From Plasmopara viticola (taxonomy: Eukaryota > Oomycota > Peronosporomycetes > Peronosporales > Peronosporaceae), in contig MBPM02000023.1 in assembly GCA_001695595.3 (NCBI GenBank), positions 1 through 64,000 of the forward strand: 64,000 nt of DNA, read 5' to 3'. This document shows positions 20,620 to 33,242 of the stretch, one piece after another. Each line of letters begins with the position of its first letter. Position 1 is the first letter of the stretch. The notes under the pieces were generated by a model, which had not been told where the DNA came from, searched no databases, and saw only the letters and a list, made by a program, of their open reading frames with translations. A program made the position numbers and the translations under genes.

Positions 20620-23400
20620 GATGATTCGTATCCAGCGGCGGAATTGGTCCCCAAATCCATAGTGCATTAGAACCATATCGAGTGCGTCCCATACGTCACT
20701 ATCAGAGGCTTTAGCGAAATCTAGTAGAACGGCTCCAGCCGAGAAATTGCCACTTCCAAATAATTGGGTCAAAGCTTGAAACCGTAAATGTGCGTGGCGA
20801 ATATCCCGGCCCGGTACAAATCCAAATTGGTCCGGGTGAAGTAATTTCCCGATACGGAGCCGAGTCTATGTGCCAAAATTTAGGGCCCGATTTTAGCGTC
20901 CACATTAAGTAATGAAAGTGGTCGATAATTGCTGGGAAGTTTCCGATCGCCTTTTTCATAAAAAAGCGAGACTTGCACCCTCCGCTGATATTTAGTCATC
21001 TTTCCGCTTTGAGATTGAGCAGCATATATAACTTGGAACATTCTGCTCCAGAGGGGTAGATCTGTCTTATACTTTTCAACAGGAAGGCCGTCCGCTCCCG
21101 GAGTTTTCCAATTGCCGTGTGTGTTAGTGCCCAATAAAACTCAAAAGCTATGAAGGGGCTGTCCAAATAAGGCTGATCCGTCAAGGTAAGTCGCGCTTTA
21201 GTGTCTTGGAAAATTCGGACCAATTTTAAAGAATCCCATTTTGGTTTACTATGGCCAAATTCCTTCGAAGGCGAACAGTAAATATCAGACCAGTACGACA
21301 AAAAAGAGGAACAAGTCGACTTTAGGTCTTCGAGTGAATCGACCGGGATGGGCGTCTTGTTGAAAATGACTGGCAGTCTGATTTTTTTTTAAGAGCAGCG
21401 CTCAGTGGATTCCAAGTCGGAGGTAGACTTCCGCTTCGACGAATAGTAATTTTGTTCATTTAGCTTTTCTTTAAGCTGGGATTTTGCAATAGGAATACGG
21501 TCCAGATGGACACTAGATGGTTCCTGAGCAAGCAGATGTCAAAGTTCGTTAACTTTAAGGTGAAGATTTTCAAGCACCCGCATGCGTTCATTTTTTTCTT
21601 CAGGAACAACTTACGCAGAAAAATAGAATCGTTACGTTTGTGTTCATCTAAAAGGAGTCCCGGATTATAAAAATTTCAATAAGGAGCCCAGAAAGAGTCT
21701 GCTAACTCATTTGGGTTTTGCGCAAATACTCTTGGGCTTCAGGCAGCTGGATTACTTAAACTGGGCATTTCCATGGGGCCCATTTTGACGGCCTGAAGAC
21801 TGAACAGCCAAGTCGAAAAGAAAACCGGTATGGTCACCAATTCCTGCCATTATTTTAAAACATGGTGAGTATCCTGATAATCCGTGTGAAAAAGTTGAGA
21901 GCTGACTAAAATATAGTCAATTCTTGAACTTGAGTTGGGGCTTGTAAATTGTTGGAGATAGGGGTTTTGATGTCGCCAAGGGTCGACCAAACGGATTGAA
22001 CTCATCCAGTCGAGCAATTCATTGCGCCCTGAAGACAATTTCGATTGCCGTGTCGTGCCTGATCTAGTTGGCTGGAAACGACGGTACTAAAGTCCCCCAA
22101 AACAATATGGTGACTATTTTCTTCTAAATGACGTGGCAAATTTCCAAAAAAATCAGCCCGGTGTTCCGGCCGAACTGGGGCGTATAGTACGTGAATGTAT
22201 GTTATAGCCGAGTCAATATTTCCCCGGATTAGGAGATACCGGGAGAGGAAATCCATAGAAGTGACGTGCCGGCGCGTAACGTCTTAAAGGTTGCGGATAG
22301 GGCAAGTAGGTGTTAATAACAAACCAACACCAGCTTGACCTGTTAAAGTGTTCATGTTATTGTAAGACCAAAAACTGGTGTGTAGCTGGGAAGCTGTTTC
22401 CAGTGAGACTGGGCTCTTTAAAAGATTTTGTCATCCGTAAATTTTATTTCTTAAATTCCCACCATGTGAAAATTGTTCGAGAAGTAATTAAGGTTCGTTG
22501 TGATACATTGTTTAATCCATTCGCATTATTTGAGTATCTCTTTAAAGTCCATTGCACTTTAGGGGTCAATGGAGACCTGGGGGTCCACTAAAGTGGCCTG
22601 CTTGCGCAGATACTCAAAAAAATTCGTAGTTCATAGGGAAGTGGCCCAACCAAAATTCTTTCCATCAAGGAATAATTCGTTATGGCGGACAGAGTTGAAT
22701 TATCTCATGATAACCACAACGAGTGGGGCAGAGGCGACGCTGCCTTCTCGAAAACCGCACTCAATTTAAATGGGTCCATATAGATGCTAGGTACAATAAC
22801 TTGCAGAGCTAGATCGGCTCCAGCCAGTTTTAATTTTAACCAGAATTGAGTCTGTTCAGGGCATAATTGACCTAGAAGTGACTGGAAGTCAAAGTCGGTC
22901 TAGTTTGGGTAAAGTGCTGAGATGCGGCCTGATATTGGGATACCGGCTGACGAAGGGTATGTTAAGCTTTGAGGAGAAATTTCGGTGGTGACACACCCAC
23001 CATAAGAACATCAGTAGCCCTACTTGTAACGAGCAATATCCAGTTGCTAGGGTGTGGCTCCTATCGGCGACCCTTTGAAGACCTCAAGTGACGCAAAGGC
23101 TCCAACTTTGGGTCGGATACGGATCATATGTCCTAGCCAAGTCAGCGAATATTTATTTGCCCGGCAAATTTTGAATTCATCTGGACTAGACATTACCCCC
23201 AGAAGCGAGGGTTTTGGTAGTCAATCTTTCCATGTGGGCGTAGGTTTGGAAATTAGTGTGACGTATACACACAGCACTTGCAGAGGAGGCATACCAATTA
23301 TTTAGTGATTTACCGCTTAGAAATCCCGGTCTGAAGGGATCGATGTGTGCAATGGATCGCAATGAAATACTTATTTTCTTTTGCACAATTAAACTAATTT
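20620..23400 (-). mobile_element. LINE, 5' half, decayed (direct copy of 50525-53300)
   Basis: Minus-strand fragments of endonuclease (about 21850-22300, with G-D-F and S-R-I-D-Y motifs) and N-terminal reverse transcriptase (20880-21300, with P-G-A-D-G-L-P and N-Y-R-P-L-S-L-L). Several frameshifts and stops are present. The fragment begins abruptly at the copia LTR in the middle of the RT domain. The right-hand copy shows the uninterrupted order. Confidence 0.8.
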
Positions 23401-24061
23401 GGCGCTGCCTATCAATATGTCAGTGCAATATTATTCAACTATGTAATTTGTTTTAGTATGCAACCAGTATACATCTCAATAGGATGTCTGTCATGCACCA
23501 GGGGCAACCTTTTTGAAGGCTTCTTTGAAGAGCTGATTTCCCAATTTAAGAAGCATTAGAAGAATGGTGGCCCTTGATGCATAATAGAAACAATACAACT
23601 CTGTCTACTCCACAATAGCTTTCAACACCCCCTTTCAACACCCCTTGAATTTTCGGACGGTACAAAAGAGAAGCCCGCCCGTGAATTGGAGCTGAAGAGG
23701 GCCTTCACTTGATCTTACTTGTTTGGTCATTGTAACGATAGATCTTTCATATGTACTCCGGTAGACCGTTACTAGAGCGGTGCTTTTGTGGTGAAACCGG
23801 GCTTCTCGCTAAAAGGGATCTTTAGAGAATGGCGGTGCGGGCGATTATCCTATAGAAACCATTGCTCCTGATGTGAAAGGAAAAATATGGTCCCTTCTCA
23901 ATGCTTGATCGCAAAAATCAACAGACCCGCTAAACTTGTCGATCGTTTCGTGGCTATCTATTCCAACACTCATGAGATTAAAATAAATTTGCCTCTACTT
24001 TTAAGCACGGACTGGGAGGAATTGGTGAAGGACAGTTCCTCTTTGAGATCGTCATTTTAGC
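23401..24061. other. Gene-free stretch with a 1.4-kb deletion junction
   Basis: Matches 53300-53800, then jumps at about 23908 to the equivalent of 55228. The missing block in this copy is the chromo-barrel gene (53882-55113). I see no gene in the remaining sequence; a 72-codon open frame shared by both copies (right: 55175-55393) lacks an ATG. Confidence 0.6.
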
Positions 24062-27000
24062 ATGTTGCGACGCTACTCCTTCTCCGATCAAGCCGCCGAA
24101 CCTATCGAAAAGGTGAAAGTTACTTATCGACAAGAGATATGAAAGCTCTATCGATGCAATTGATGCAGGTAACACAAGAAGCAAGTAAATACTCAAGCTT
24201 CGGAACCACTATTCATAAGGCGTCATCCTTCCCGTCGCTCACTCGGCACAATAGCTCACCGCGTTTGCGGGAAGAATGTGGGAAGATATCTCAAAAATGA
24301 GCAAATAACACGAGTTGAGAACGAATCGCATAGAAGTGACGCGGTGTCGTTTGTGCCGGACGTGAAAGAACATTCTGACCGATTTAACATCGACGACAGC
24401 GATGACTCAGTACATTCACAGGTATGCTCGAATGAGGAATCTTCTCTTGCGCAGCCGTCGGCTCGATCATCCTTGGATTCGCCAATAGTGCGTCACGAAT
24501 ATCATGCAACTGGAATAAAGGCGTTGCACAGTCAGGCAAATGAAACTCTTTCGTCGAACATGACGTTTGAAGTCGATTACTTACTTGGACAAGTGGAGTG
24601 TGAGTCCCAACCGAACCATATATTGGCGTCGACAAGACAACTGTCGCTTAAATTGAGCCCTAGCAAGCCGCAAGAAGCAACAGGCGTTAGCGAATACGAT
24701 CTTCCTGATTGGTTGCTTGGAAAGAGTAATCTGTCTCCAGCTGTTTCATGCACGAAATTGTCGATGCAATCACCACATCAGATTGAAGACGAGATTCGCA
24801 TAGCTGTTGACTCAGCGGCAGCTCGCGTTAACGAGAAGCTTGGCCGCCAAGAGCAATTTAAATGCGAGCTGCTAACTGCAGCAGCGTGCTCAGCCTCTTC
24901 AGCACCTACAAACAGGTGGTCGGCAATCTCTCAACTGTTTTCTCAAGGTAGAAAAACATGTGTTTTTGGACGATGAGCTGGATAATGTCCAACGTGATGA
25001 AGAGGTAGATGATGATGCCATGGATAAAGTGCGACACGGTGATCTGCTGCTATTGATGGAGATTGTAATAGGCGACGGCCGAACTGAGACTATTGAAATT
25101 CATAAAGGGGAGAACCCAGATACGCTAGCATTAGCATTTGCTAAGGCGCATGCGTTGCAACCAGACGCACGTTCGAAATTACGAGCTTTGATCAAAGAAC
25201 AGTTTAGTGCTCTTGCTGAAAAATCTGGCGAGGCCTCGTCACCTAAGCAGCCAGTTGAAGACGACTGGGTTGTTGATGCAGAATTCGATCAATTTGTAAG
25301 TAATTCTGCGCATCTTTCTTCGGTGAACCAAAGGACCAGCCAATCAAGTGTGGGTGTGAACATGGCTTCTCATACCCAACCAGAGCATCAAAAACACGAG
25401 CGTGAAAACGAGCGCGAGAGTAATTTCAACAGTCTAAAGGCTAGATATGCCCACACTTCTCAGCATAGTGGTAAGATCGAACCCGAATACCGGCGCGCCT
25501 CGAGTAGTAGTTCATTTGTACCTCAGGCCGTGGAGTATACACCTACGGCAAAGTGTATATCGATGTCTGTAAGCGCCCCACGTTTTACAACAACAATTTA
25601 TAGCAGTCGCAACTCTAGCACGAAAAAGAGATCCAATTTAGGAGCTGTACCGGCATATGAGCGCTTGCACGCTTTGGCAGAGTCAAAAGACAAGTGGATT
25701 CAGCGCGCGCAAAAAGCAAAGGAGCTTGAACAGGCTCGGAACGAGCAGCAGTCGCGCCGTGTCGAGTTGATGGCGACTAAATCGCGCGAACTCGTTGCTA
25801 ATCGGTCAAATGGAGGCTATGCACACATTGGCGAGCGACTTCATGAAGAAGCTTTGTCAGATATGGCTAAAAAGGTGCAGCGTCACGAGCGCCGAGTTGT
25901 GGAGCGTGAGCATCAGCACAATTGGATGTGCCCTAAATGTGCGTTTGAAAACCGGCACGTTGATTCGCGATGCCAAAATGTTATGGCACTAGCTCAACAA
26001 CACTCAAAAACTCATTTTGGAAAATCTTTGGTTCACCAAGAAATTACAAGTAATTTTAACGGCTTGTCTCGCCGTTCGGATTCCCATTCCGATATTCTGT
26101 GTGGGCAGCCTAAACCCGAGCGGCTTTTTCAGCCAACTTTGCTTACATCTGCCTTTGGTGTCACGAAAGACGTCACGGCAAACAAAGAAGACTTATCTCG
26201 GATGCAAACATTACGGCGTCAGTGCCACGAAAAAGCAGTTGCAGAAGACTTCAAGCGAACGTGTCCATTCAAACCGAAAATCAATAATGTATCGGAGGAA
26301 ATTATTCGCGAAAAGCTGATAAGTGTGGCAGAAGCATCTAAATCGCACGGCGAGACACAGCGATCGCGAACTCCTCATCTTGATTTGTACGAAAATTCGT
26401 TTCAGGCTCGAGCCTTGCGAAATAAACGAGAAAAAGGATACTTCAAGCAGTATTCATTCAAGCCTGACATTGGCGTTAATGCGCTATGGGTAGCACCCGA
26501 CAAGTCACAGAGTGATTTTGTTGAACGTCTCGCTGTTGATAAGTTCCAAGAGCTGGAACGTAAACGAGTTGCTTTGCACGAAAAAATTGCCCAAAATCGG
26601 GATCCGTCAACAGGCAAAGAATTTTTTAAACCAGAAATTGGCCGAGGTCCTGCTTTTGCGCGAAATAAACACGGTTTGCCCATTGGAGATTTCTTGTACG
26701 GAGCTCACCTTGAGCAACAGGAGTATCACCGTCAATTACGCGAGAAAAAAGAACGAGAGATTAAGAAGAAGACACAGCAAACGTTTGTGTCTGAAGTCTC
26801 ACGCCAAGCGCTAGAGCGGAGGTAAATCGAAACGTGTTCGCGGCTTTTTAGCGCTCTTCTTGCATCGTCGCATTCACCAGCACAAACCAGTACAGATTCT
26901 GAAGTATTTTCTAATCCTTTGAAGAACGATGAAACACAAGATGGAACCGTAGACATAGTGATTCCAGCCAACGTGAACCTTTCTGCTATACCACCTGAAA

Positions 27001-27419
27001 TTTCGCGAGTAGTGGCGATCATTTTTGAGTTTGCCAACCACGCGCCAATCTCGCGTATTGATTTTATAAGTTATATGGACCGCCTTGTGCGCAAAGTACC
27101 AGGAATTTCCTACTCGCATGTTATATTTTTAGCAGAGCATTTGGACACAAAGAAGGGTGACCGGCATCGCCATCAATTAGAATCTGATCGTGAAGCCGCT
27201 GAACGGAAGGAATTGACGTTTCATCCAGTAATTGACAAGAACTCGCGTGAAATTGCTACGAAGCATGGTCGTGTACCAGGTTCCAAGGTATTCCAGGCGC
27301 TCAACCAGTACTACGATCACTATCGCGAGCGCAAGGAGCAGCGTCATAAGCAGCAACAGCACGAGTTCAGGAAGTCACATCCATTTCAACCTACGCTAGT
27401 CACAAAGCCGCGATTGAGA
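24062..27419 (+). pseudogene. Truncated copy of the F-x-P motif protein
   Basis: Duplicate of the 1237-aa gene at 55395-59185. Lesions are a 2-bp loss near 24290, an 11-bp loss near 24950 that shifts frame, an AAA-to-TAA nonsense at 26823, and loss of the 3' end after 27419, where unrelated sequence begins. The intact right copy makes this a pseudogene by direct comparison. Confidence 0.9.
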
Positions 27420-27727
27420 TTAGTAATTCTATGCCACAAATGTACTTTTGTCGATGTTGGCATAGCGCTTGAGATACTTGAAGCCTCAAATTGCCTAAGT
27501 CGACCTCTCTCCCCAAACTTCGCTACAGTGCAACTGTTTCAGTACAAATCGTCGATGGATAGATAAATGACCTAACCATGTTCGAGAGAAAGGCCAAAAA
27601 TATCAAAGAATGTGGTGGCCAAGCGATAAAACGTCTTCGGGGCGTTTGATAGTCCTTTGGAAAATCATTGGCATGCGACTAGGCGTGTTTAGCGCCATTA
27701 ATGTTGCTGCTATCTACATATTTGGTT
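27420..27727. other. Short unique flank left of the complete Polinton
   Basis: About 310 bp not found elsewhere in the window. It joins the broken host gene to the Polinton insertion site. No gene is visible; the apparent extension of the upstream reading frame to 27566 is fortuitous. Confidence 0.5.
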
Positions 27728-27733
27728 GTGGCC
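27728..27733. repeat. Polinton target-site duplication, left (GTGGCC)
   Basis: Six bases, GTGGCC, directly before the terminal AGT. They are repeated exactly after the opposite tip at 46321-46326. Six-base duplications and AG/CT termini are diagnostic for Polintons. Confidence 0.95.
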
Positions 27734-28122
27734 AGTCTATACCTTAAAGCGGCATTCGTGCCTTCGGCCCAAACTGCCGCTTAAACCTTCATGTTTCTCC
27801 CACAGCTAAATCTCTATCCTATATAAGAACTACCCTTTAAACCCATCATCCTTAACCCACAGACAAATCATCAACCCAATTACCCGTAAGCATTAATCAC
27901 ATCCCTATATAAAAAACACACCTATAAACCTTCCATCATTACCCTCACAGACAAATCAACATTTCTATTAACATGAAGCACTTAGAGTAGCGATAATATC
28001 CTCTTCAGACAAAGATGTAGTTTGAAATGAATAAAGATAAACAAAATAAAAAGATCAGTTGTGATTGTGCTGGTAAACAACATTTGAAGAGAGCAAAACA
28101 TAAAAACGGGTTAGAAACAAAT
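27734..28122 (+). repeat. Polinton TIR, left end of complete element
   Basis: Begins AGTCTATACC and pairs with 45932-46320. It contains the terminal palindrome (arms TTAAAGCGGC and GCCGCTTAAA; one base altered from the other copies) and two tandem units about 85 bp apart, each starting CCTATATAA (27819 and 27904) and ending with CACAGACAAATCA. TIR similarity ends within the zinc-finger ORF. Confidence 0.93.
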
Positions 28123-28128
28123 AAATAA
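28027..28128 (+). CDS. TIR-encoded zinc-finger mini-protein, left-end copy
   Basis: 33-aa ORF with Cys12, Cys14, His19 and His25 kept. Differs from the other two copies at a few positions (C-D-C-A-G-K and N-G-L-E-T-N-K at the end). First reading frame inside the element, downstream of both TATA-like units. Confidence 0.5.
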   Translation: MNKDKQNKKISCDCAGKQHLKRAKHKNGLETNK

Positions 28129-28176
28129 ATATCATTCTATCTTAAGAAAAAAGTACAATAGTATAACAAGATAAAA

Positions 28177-28365
28177 ATGGTTTATACTAAAGAATCCTAC
28201 GAACGCAACAAGGCTTCAATTACTGCAGCGAAGAAGCGATACTATGAAAAGCATAGAGAAAAACTTCTACAGAAACAAAGAGAATATGATCGAGCACATA
28301 GGGAAGACAGGAAAGAAAAATACAAGGCTGATAAACTAGAAAAACAAAACACTATCCAACAATAA
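28177..28365 (+). CDS. Small charged helical protein (62 aa)
   Basis: Lys/Glu/Arg-rich, with R-Y-Y-E-K-H-R-E-K and Q-R-E-Y-D-R-A-H motifs, likely one continuous helix. Similar Tyr-x-x-Lys-His/Asn-Arg-Glu-Lys strings occur in many large DNA viruses. No enzymatic domain. Sits between the TIR and the polymerase on the same strand; a nucleic-acid-binding role is a guess. Confidence 0.45.
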   Translation: MVYTKESYERNKASITAAKKRYYEKHREKLLQKQREYDRAHREDRKEKYKADKLEKQNTIQQ

Positions 28366-28469
28366 TAAAACAATATTTTTTTTGTTTGAAAACAATATTA
28401 ATCACAATATATACAAAGACATTGTTATCTTGAACTACAATTTATTTAGTATACAAAGACATTTTCAAA

Positions 28470-31400
28470 GTGCCAGTCTCGAATGCTCTTGAGAAATCAC
28501 AAAAGAACCGAAGTGAGCTATATAAGTTTGCCAAGAAACACAATTTAAACGTTAAATGGACGTCTACAACAAATGTTATGGAAAAAGCAGTCAATGCTTT
28601 CAAGCAGTCAATGCTTTCAAGCAGTCCAAAGCTAAGACCATCATTAAGTCAATTAGAACTTTCAAGGCTAACAATGACAATGCTGCTTTAAAATCTATCA
28701 ATACTACATCGCGTAAAGTTGAAATGCAACTAAATCGATTCAACCGTATTAGAAAGGATATTGAAGCACCTGCTGATAAGAAACTCTTAATTAACTTCAA
28801 GGATTCGAAAGGTGATGTTGTCAAATCATATCACGTACAAGATCGATTTATTATCATCAACAATCTATTTATCAATGAAGAGAACCAATACAGCTCTGGA
28901 GCAGATGTAGATTTAGAAGTACTACCAACTACATCAGTAGAAGTTGAATGGTTAAATGATCCAAAACGCTCTCGTTCTGAGAGAAAGAATTTCTTTCGTT
29001 ATCTAACCAAAGCAGATTACAATAAGCATATCAAGTATACACACAATGCTCTGAAAATAATGATGACAGAGAAACTCCTTGTTTCTTATATGCTTTGATG
29101 CAAGCAGGTGTAGATGCTACAATTGTTAAGCAAATCTCACAGTCAATGTTTAGATCAGGTGCCACTGTTGATTTCATTCGCAAGACTGCTAATGCTTTTA
29201 ATCTATACATCTCAGTTAAACAATACTATCCAAACAAAGATACAGGTCGAGCTGATAATAACATTTCTCTATATGGTATTAAAAGCTCTAATGTTATCAA
29301 ATTAGGATCTGTTGGAGAGCATCTATTTGCTATTAAACAAACTAATATTACTAAAGCAGCTCTCAATCATCCTAAATTAGTAGATCAACATAAACGAACT
29401 GATTTTATTGTTAAAAATGGAAAGGCTTCATTCAACAACAAACAAATAAAATTTCTTAATAGCTATGAGGTTATCAGTTATCTATATCATTATCGCGATA
29501 TACATTTGGAAATGATTACTCAACGAAATGTTCCTATGCTACTCAATAACAAGTATCAAGAGGTTAGAGAGTTAAATGATGAAGATTTTGGTGATAGTAA
29601 ATTTAGAGAAATCGGACGTGTAGAAGGTAAAGAGTTAAGTCTCGGTTATGCACCATTCAGAAAGTACATTGAACATCAAAGAAAGTTTGTAGAAGAAACA
29701 AAATACAATATTGTTTATTTCGATTTCGAAACACTTGTTAAGGATGGTAAACACATTCCTTATGCTGTGTCATATTGCATTGCAAGTGTGGATACTACTA
29801 TTAATAAGTTTCCTATTCCAAATTTCAGTCAGACAAAAAACATATATGGATTCGATTGTATAGTTAAATTCCTTGATGAGCTTCCATGTCATACTTGTAA
29901 TCTTCTTTGGGCGCATAATGCTGGATTCGATTCTCGTTTCATATTAAAGTATCTGACCTACGACTCAAAATACACTAATTTAATTGATCAAGGCACTAAA
30001 CTAAAACAAGCAACTGGTTTTTATAGAGGGCGTGATATTGTCATCAAAGATGCTATGAGTTTCCTCGCAGGCAAACTGGAAAAACTACCTGAGATGTTCA
30101 AAAGCGCAACTAAACATTTAGGAATAGAGAAAGAGTGCTTCCCACACAAATTGATTAACGAACATAACTATAAATCCAAATGGCCGCTTGAATACTTAGA
30201 CTCTTATAGTGATAAAGACACTCTAATAAAAAATGCATCACAGATCGGCGCTATCATTAACAACACATTCGATTGTGAGATGTATGCAACCCATTACTGT
30301 AATAGAGATGTAGATGTATTGAAGGTATGTTTCGAGGCATTTAGACGAATGGTACACACAGAGTACAATCTATACGTATATCGTTTCCTAAGTGTGTCGT
30401 CTCTATCAATCGCATACCAACACAACGAAGGATGCTTTGATGGTTGCTATGAGATGAATTCAGTATTACTTGGCTTTATGCGTGAAACTACGGTCGGAGG
30501 TAGAGTAATGACTCGTGATAATCAAAAGCATCATATCAGACATAAGCTTGCTGATTTCGATGCTGTTAGTCTATACCCATCTGCTATGGTTGAAATACCT
30601 GGTTATACTCGTGGTAAACCGAAACTATTCAAAAATAGCATTCCATCAGATGCTGACTATTATGTAGCTCGTATTCGAATCGATTCTATTGGTACGAAGA
30701 GACACTTTCCATCACTTAGTTATTATGATAACGGCAGTCGCAATTTTAGTAATGATATTGTTGATAGAGAATTTATTGTTGGTAAGCAATCGCTTGAAGA
30801 CATTGTAAAATTTCAGGATGCAACATATTCGGTAATTGAAGGTCTTTACTGGAACGAGGGGTTCAATGATCAAATTACTAAAACCATCAGAAAGATGTTC
30901 AACGCACGACTTCAATATAAAGCAGAAGGTAATGCTCTGCAAAATGTTATTAAACTAATGATGAACAGCTCGTATGGAAAATTATTTATGAAGCCAATCG
31001 TAAAACAGAAGGTACTTGTAAGTGGAGGTCAACAAAAGATTCAGGAATACACTTGCAAAAATATTCATAAAATGATTTCGAGAACACCTTTCAACGATAA
31101 GCTGTCATTATTCGAAGAACATAAGGCATTGACACAACACTTTAGTCCTGTTCATTAGGCATTCAAGTACTCGATTCCAGTAAACACATTATGAACCGAG
31201 TTATGTGTCTCGCGGAGGACATCGACGCAAAAATCTGGTATCAGGACACTGACAGTATGCACATAGATTATGATGGCGTTCAACGACTTTCAGATGCTTT
31301 TAAGCTTAAATACAACAAAGAGCTAATTGGTAAACAGATGGGTCAGTTCCATGTTGATTTTGAGCTTGAAGGATCAAAAGGTAATATCTATGCTAAGGAA

Positions 31401-31660
31401 GATATCTTCCTTGGTAAGAAGAGTTATTTGGACATTCTTGCTTGCGATGGTAATGACGTTCAGGGAATGCATATTCGTATGAAAGGTATCCCTGGTAAAC
31501 TACTTGAAACAAATACGTATGAAACATACTTGAAACTCTATAACGGAGAGCGTATGTCGTTTGATTTGAGTAAGCTGTGTTCAATCATTATAGACACGAA
31601 ATCGCAAAACGTTTCAAAGCGATTGAATTTCACAAGAAACATATCTTTCCGTTAGTATAA
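28470..31660 (+). pseudogene. Polinton DNA polymerase B, four frame breaks
   Basis: Family-B polymerase of the protein-primed type that replicates Polintons. All core motifs can be read: Exo I F-D-F-E-T (about 29720), Exo II A-H-N-A-G-F-D (29910), Exo III Y-C-N-R-D (30295), Pol A D-F-D-A-V-S-L-Y-P-S (30555), Pol B N-S-S-Y-G-K (30965) and Pol C Q-D-T-D-S (31240). Breaks are a 17-bp tandem duplication at 28590-28623, and frame changes near 29090, near 31150 and near 31590. The N-terminal start is not clear; the first open frame lacks an ATG. Nonfunctional as it stands. Confidence 0.9.
28590..28623 (+). repeat. 17-bp tandem duplication in the polymerase gene
   Basis: GTCAATGCTTTCAAGCA occurs twice back to back. 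Because 17 is not a multiple of three, it shifts the polymerase reading frame. The two units are identical, which suggests a recent slip. Confidence 0.85.
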
Positions 31661-31673
31661 GCAAGCTTCGAAA

Positions 31674-32831
31674 ATGGACTCTCTGCTTACTCAACTTTAT
31701 TATGATCCAAAAACGGGATTCATAGGTGCAACTAAGCTGTATTAAAAAGCAAAAGCAACTTATAAAACTATAACGTTAAAACAAGTCAAAGAATGGTATA
31801 AGACACAAAGTAGCATTCAACAGCATTCAATTCAAAACAAAAAGTATCCTGAATTCAAAATCACAAGCAACAATCCAAACGAATGGCAAATGGATCTTGC
31901 GTTTTGGCAAAAGCAACCAATATTGATAACGGTTAGTATCAACAGTCGCATTGGATATGCAAAAGTGTTACAAAATAAAAAAGCAGATACAGTTCAAAAA
32001 GCCATTGATCAATTCATTACAGAGCATAAAGTGTCTGCGTTGATGTCAGACAATGGATCTGAATTCACAAATCAAACAGTCGAAAAGTTTTTTGATAAAA
32101 ATTCAATCATTCATGCGAATTCTATTCCAGGAGATCATACAGTGCTTGGAAAGATAGATCGCTTTATTCGAACGATAAAGGCAAGACTAACAAAGATGCA
32201 GGATATTATCGGATTTGAGAAGCTTACACAAAAACTTCTGAATGATGCTATATCTTACTACAACGATACCACTCATTCATCCATAAACGCTACACCAAAT
32301 GAAATGGAAGGGAGGGTTATTTTTGACGAAATTGAACACAATAAACGAGTGGCTAAGCAAGTACAAAAAGGCATTCCAACTGGTTCTATTGTACGTTATC
32401 GCTTGAATCCGAAGCCATTTGAAAAAGAAGGTGCGAGATTTTCAAAAGCCGTGTACGAAGTAATTGGATTAGATGGATTAAAGATGCGTATTAAATCAAA
32501 GAATAATCATGTCCTATACAAACCAGTTAATGACTTGAAAATTGTAAAAGCAGAGAAAACTGATGCACCAATCGAAAATAATCAAATATGGGAGGCTGAG
32601 AAGATTGTTGATCATAAAACACTAAAGAATGGTAAGCATAAATATTTGGTCAAATGGGTTGGATATGACGACAGCTTCAACACTTGGGAACCTGAAAATA
32701 ACCTCCGTTTGATTAATAAGAACAGAATGTCATCACTAGAGAACAATATTGGTCTTAATATAGATGAACATGATGTGAAAATTCATCACCAAAAAAGACA
32801 CGCAATGTACCCGAGAAGCAAAAAAGGGTGA
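31674..32831 (+). pseudogene. Polinton integrase with chromodomain, one nonsense codon
   Basis: Retrovirus-type DDE integrase that inserts the element. The ATG at 31674 is in frame with the main ORF but followed by a TAA at 31743-31745. The core has Asp in Q-M-D-L-A-F-W, Asp in S-D-N-G-S-E-F and, at the third acidic position, Asp in G-K-I-D-R-F where retroviral enzymes have Glu. The C-terminal chromodomain (about 32587-32710) has Y-L-V-K-W-V-G-Y and N-T-W-E-P, typical of Polinton integrases and thought to guide insertion into chromatin. Confidence 0.9.
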
Positions 32832-32868
32832 TTACTGCACTCAACACCATAACATCATCCAAATAAAA

Positions 32869-33242
32869 ATGTATAAGAGAAGGAACTATCTATAATCCAT
32901 AAGAAGAACAGAATACTCGCTGAACAAAGCAAGGAACTACAAATATTTAAAAATCAGATTAACACGATAAACGAATTCGACCTCATCAAACATCAATTGA
33001 TTCAAATAAATCCGTATATGAAATTCAAGTATCTAATTGCTGATAGACGGTACCAATCTCGCTTAGAGGATGTCTTCAATGTTCCGTTTGATGAAATCAA
33101 AAAAAAATATAGAAAACTTCTCTACGATAGAAACGATTTGTGTCATCCATATACAAGTAGATATTGGTCTGAAGTCCAGACGAATTCATTCGGGACTGGT
33201 GATTGTCTAAAGCCTGAAGCTTCCGCCTGTTTTACGCATTGA
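32869..33242 (+). CDS. Unrecognised Polinton ORF, start disrupted
   Basis: Open frame from 32877 to 33242, ending over the 3' end of the pVI-like gene on the other strand. The only nearby ATG (32869) is one base out of frame, so a small indel near 32880 may have broken the start. The product is charged, with a predicted coiled segment (L-A-E-Q-S-K-E-L-Q-I-F-K) followed by Y-R-K-L-L-Y-D-R-N-D. Not recognised. Confidence 0.35.

Noticed and set aside
24278..26825. Two adjacent genes in the left duplicate
   Set aside because: They are pieces of one gene split by indels, as shown by the single ORF in the right copy.
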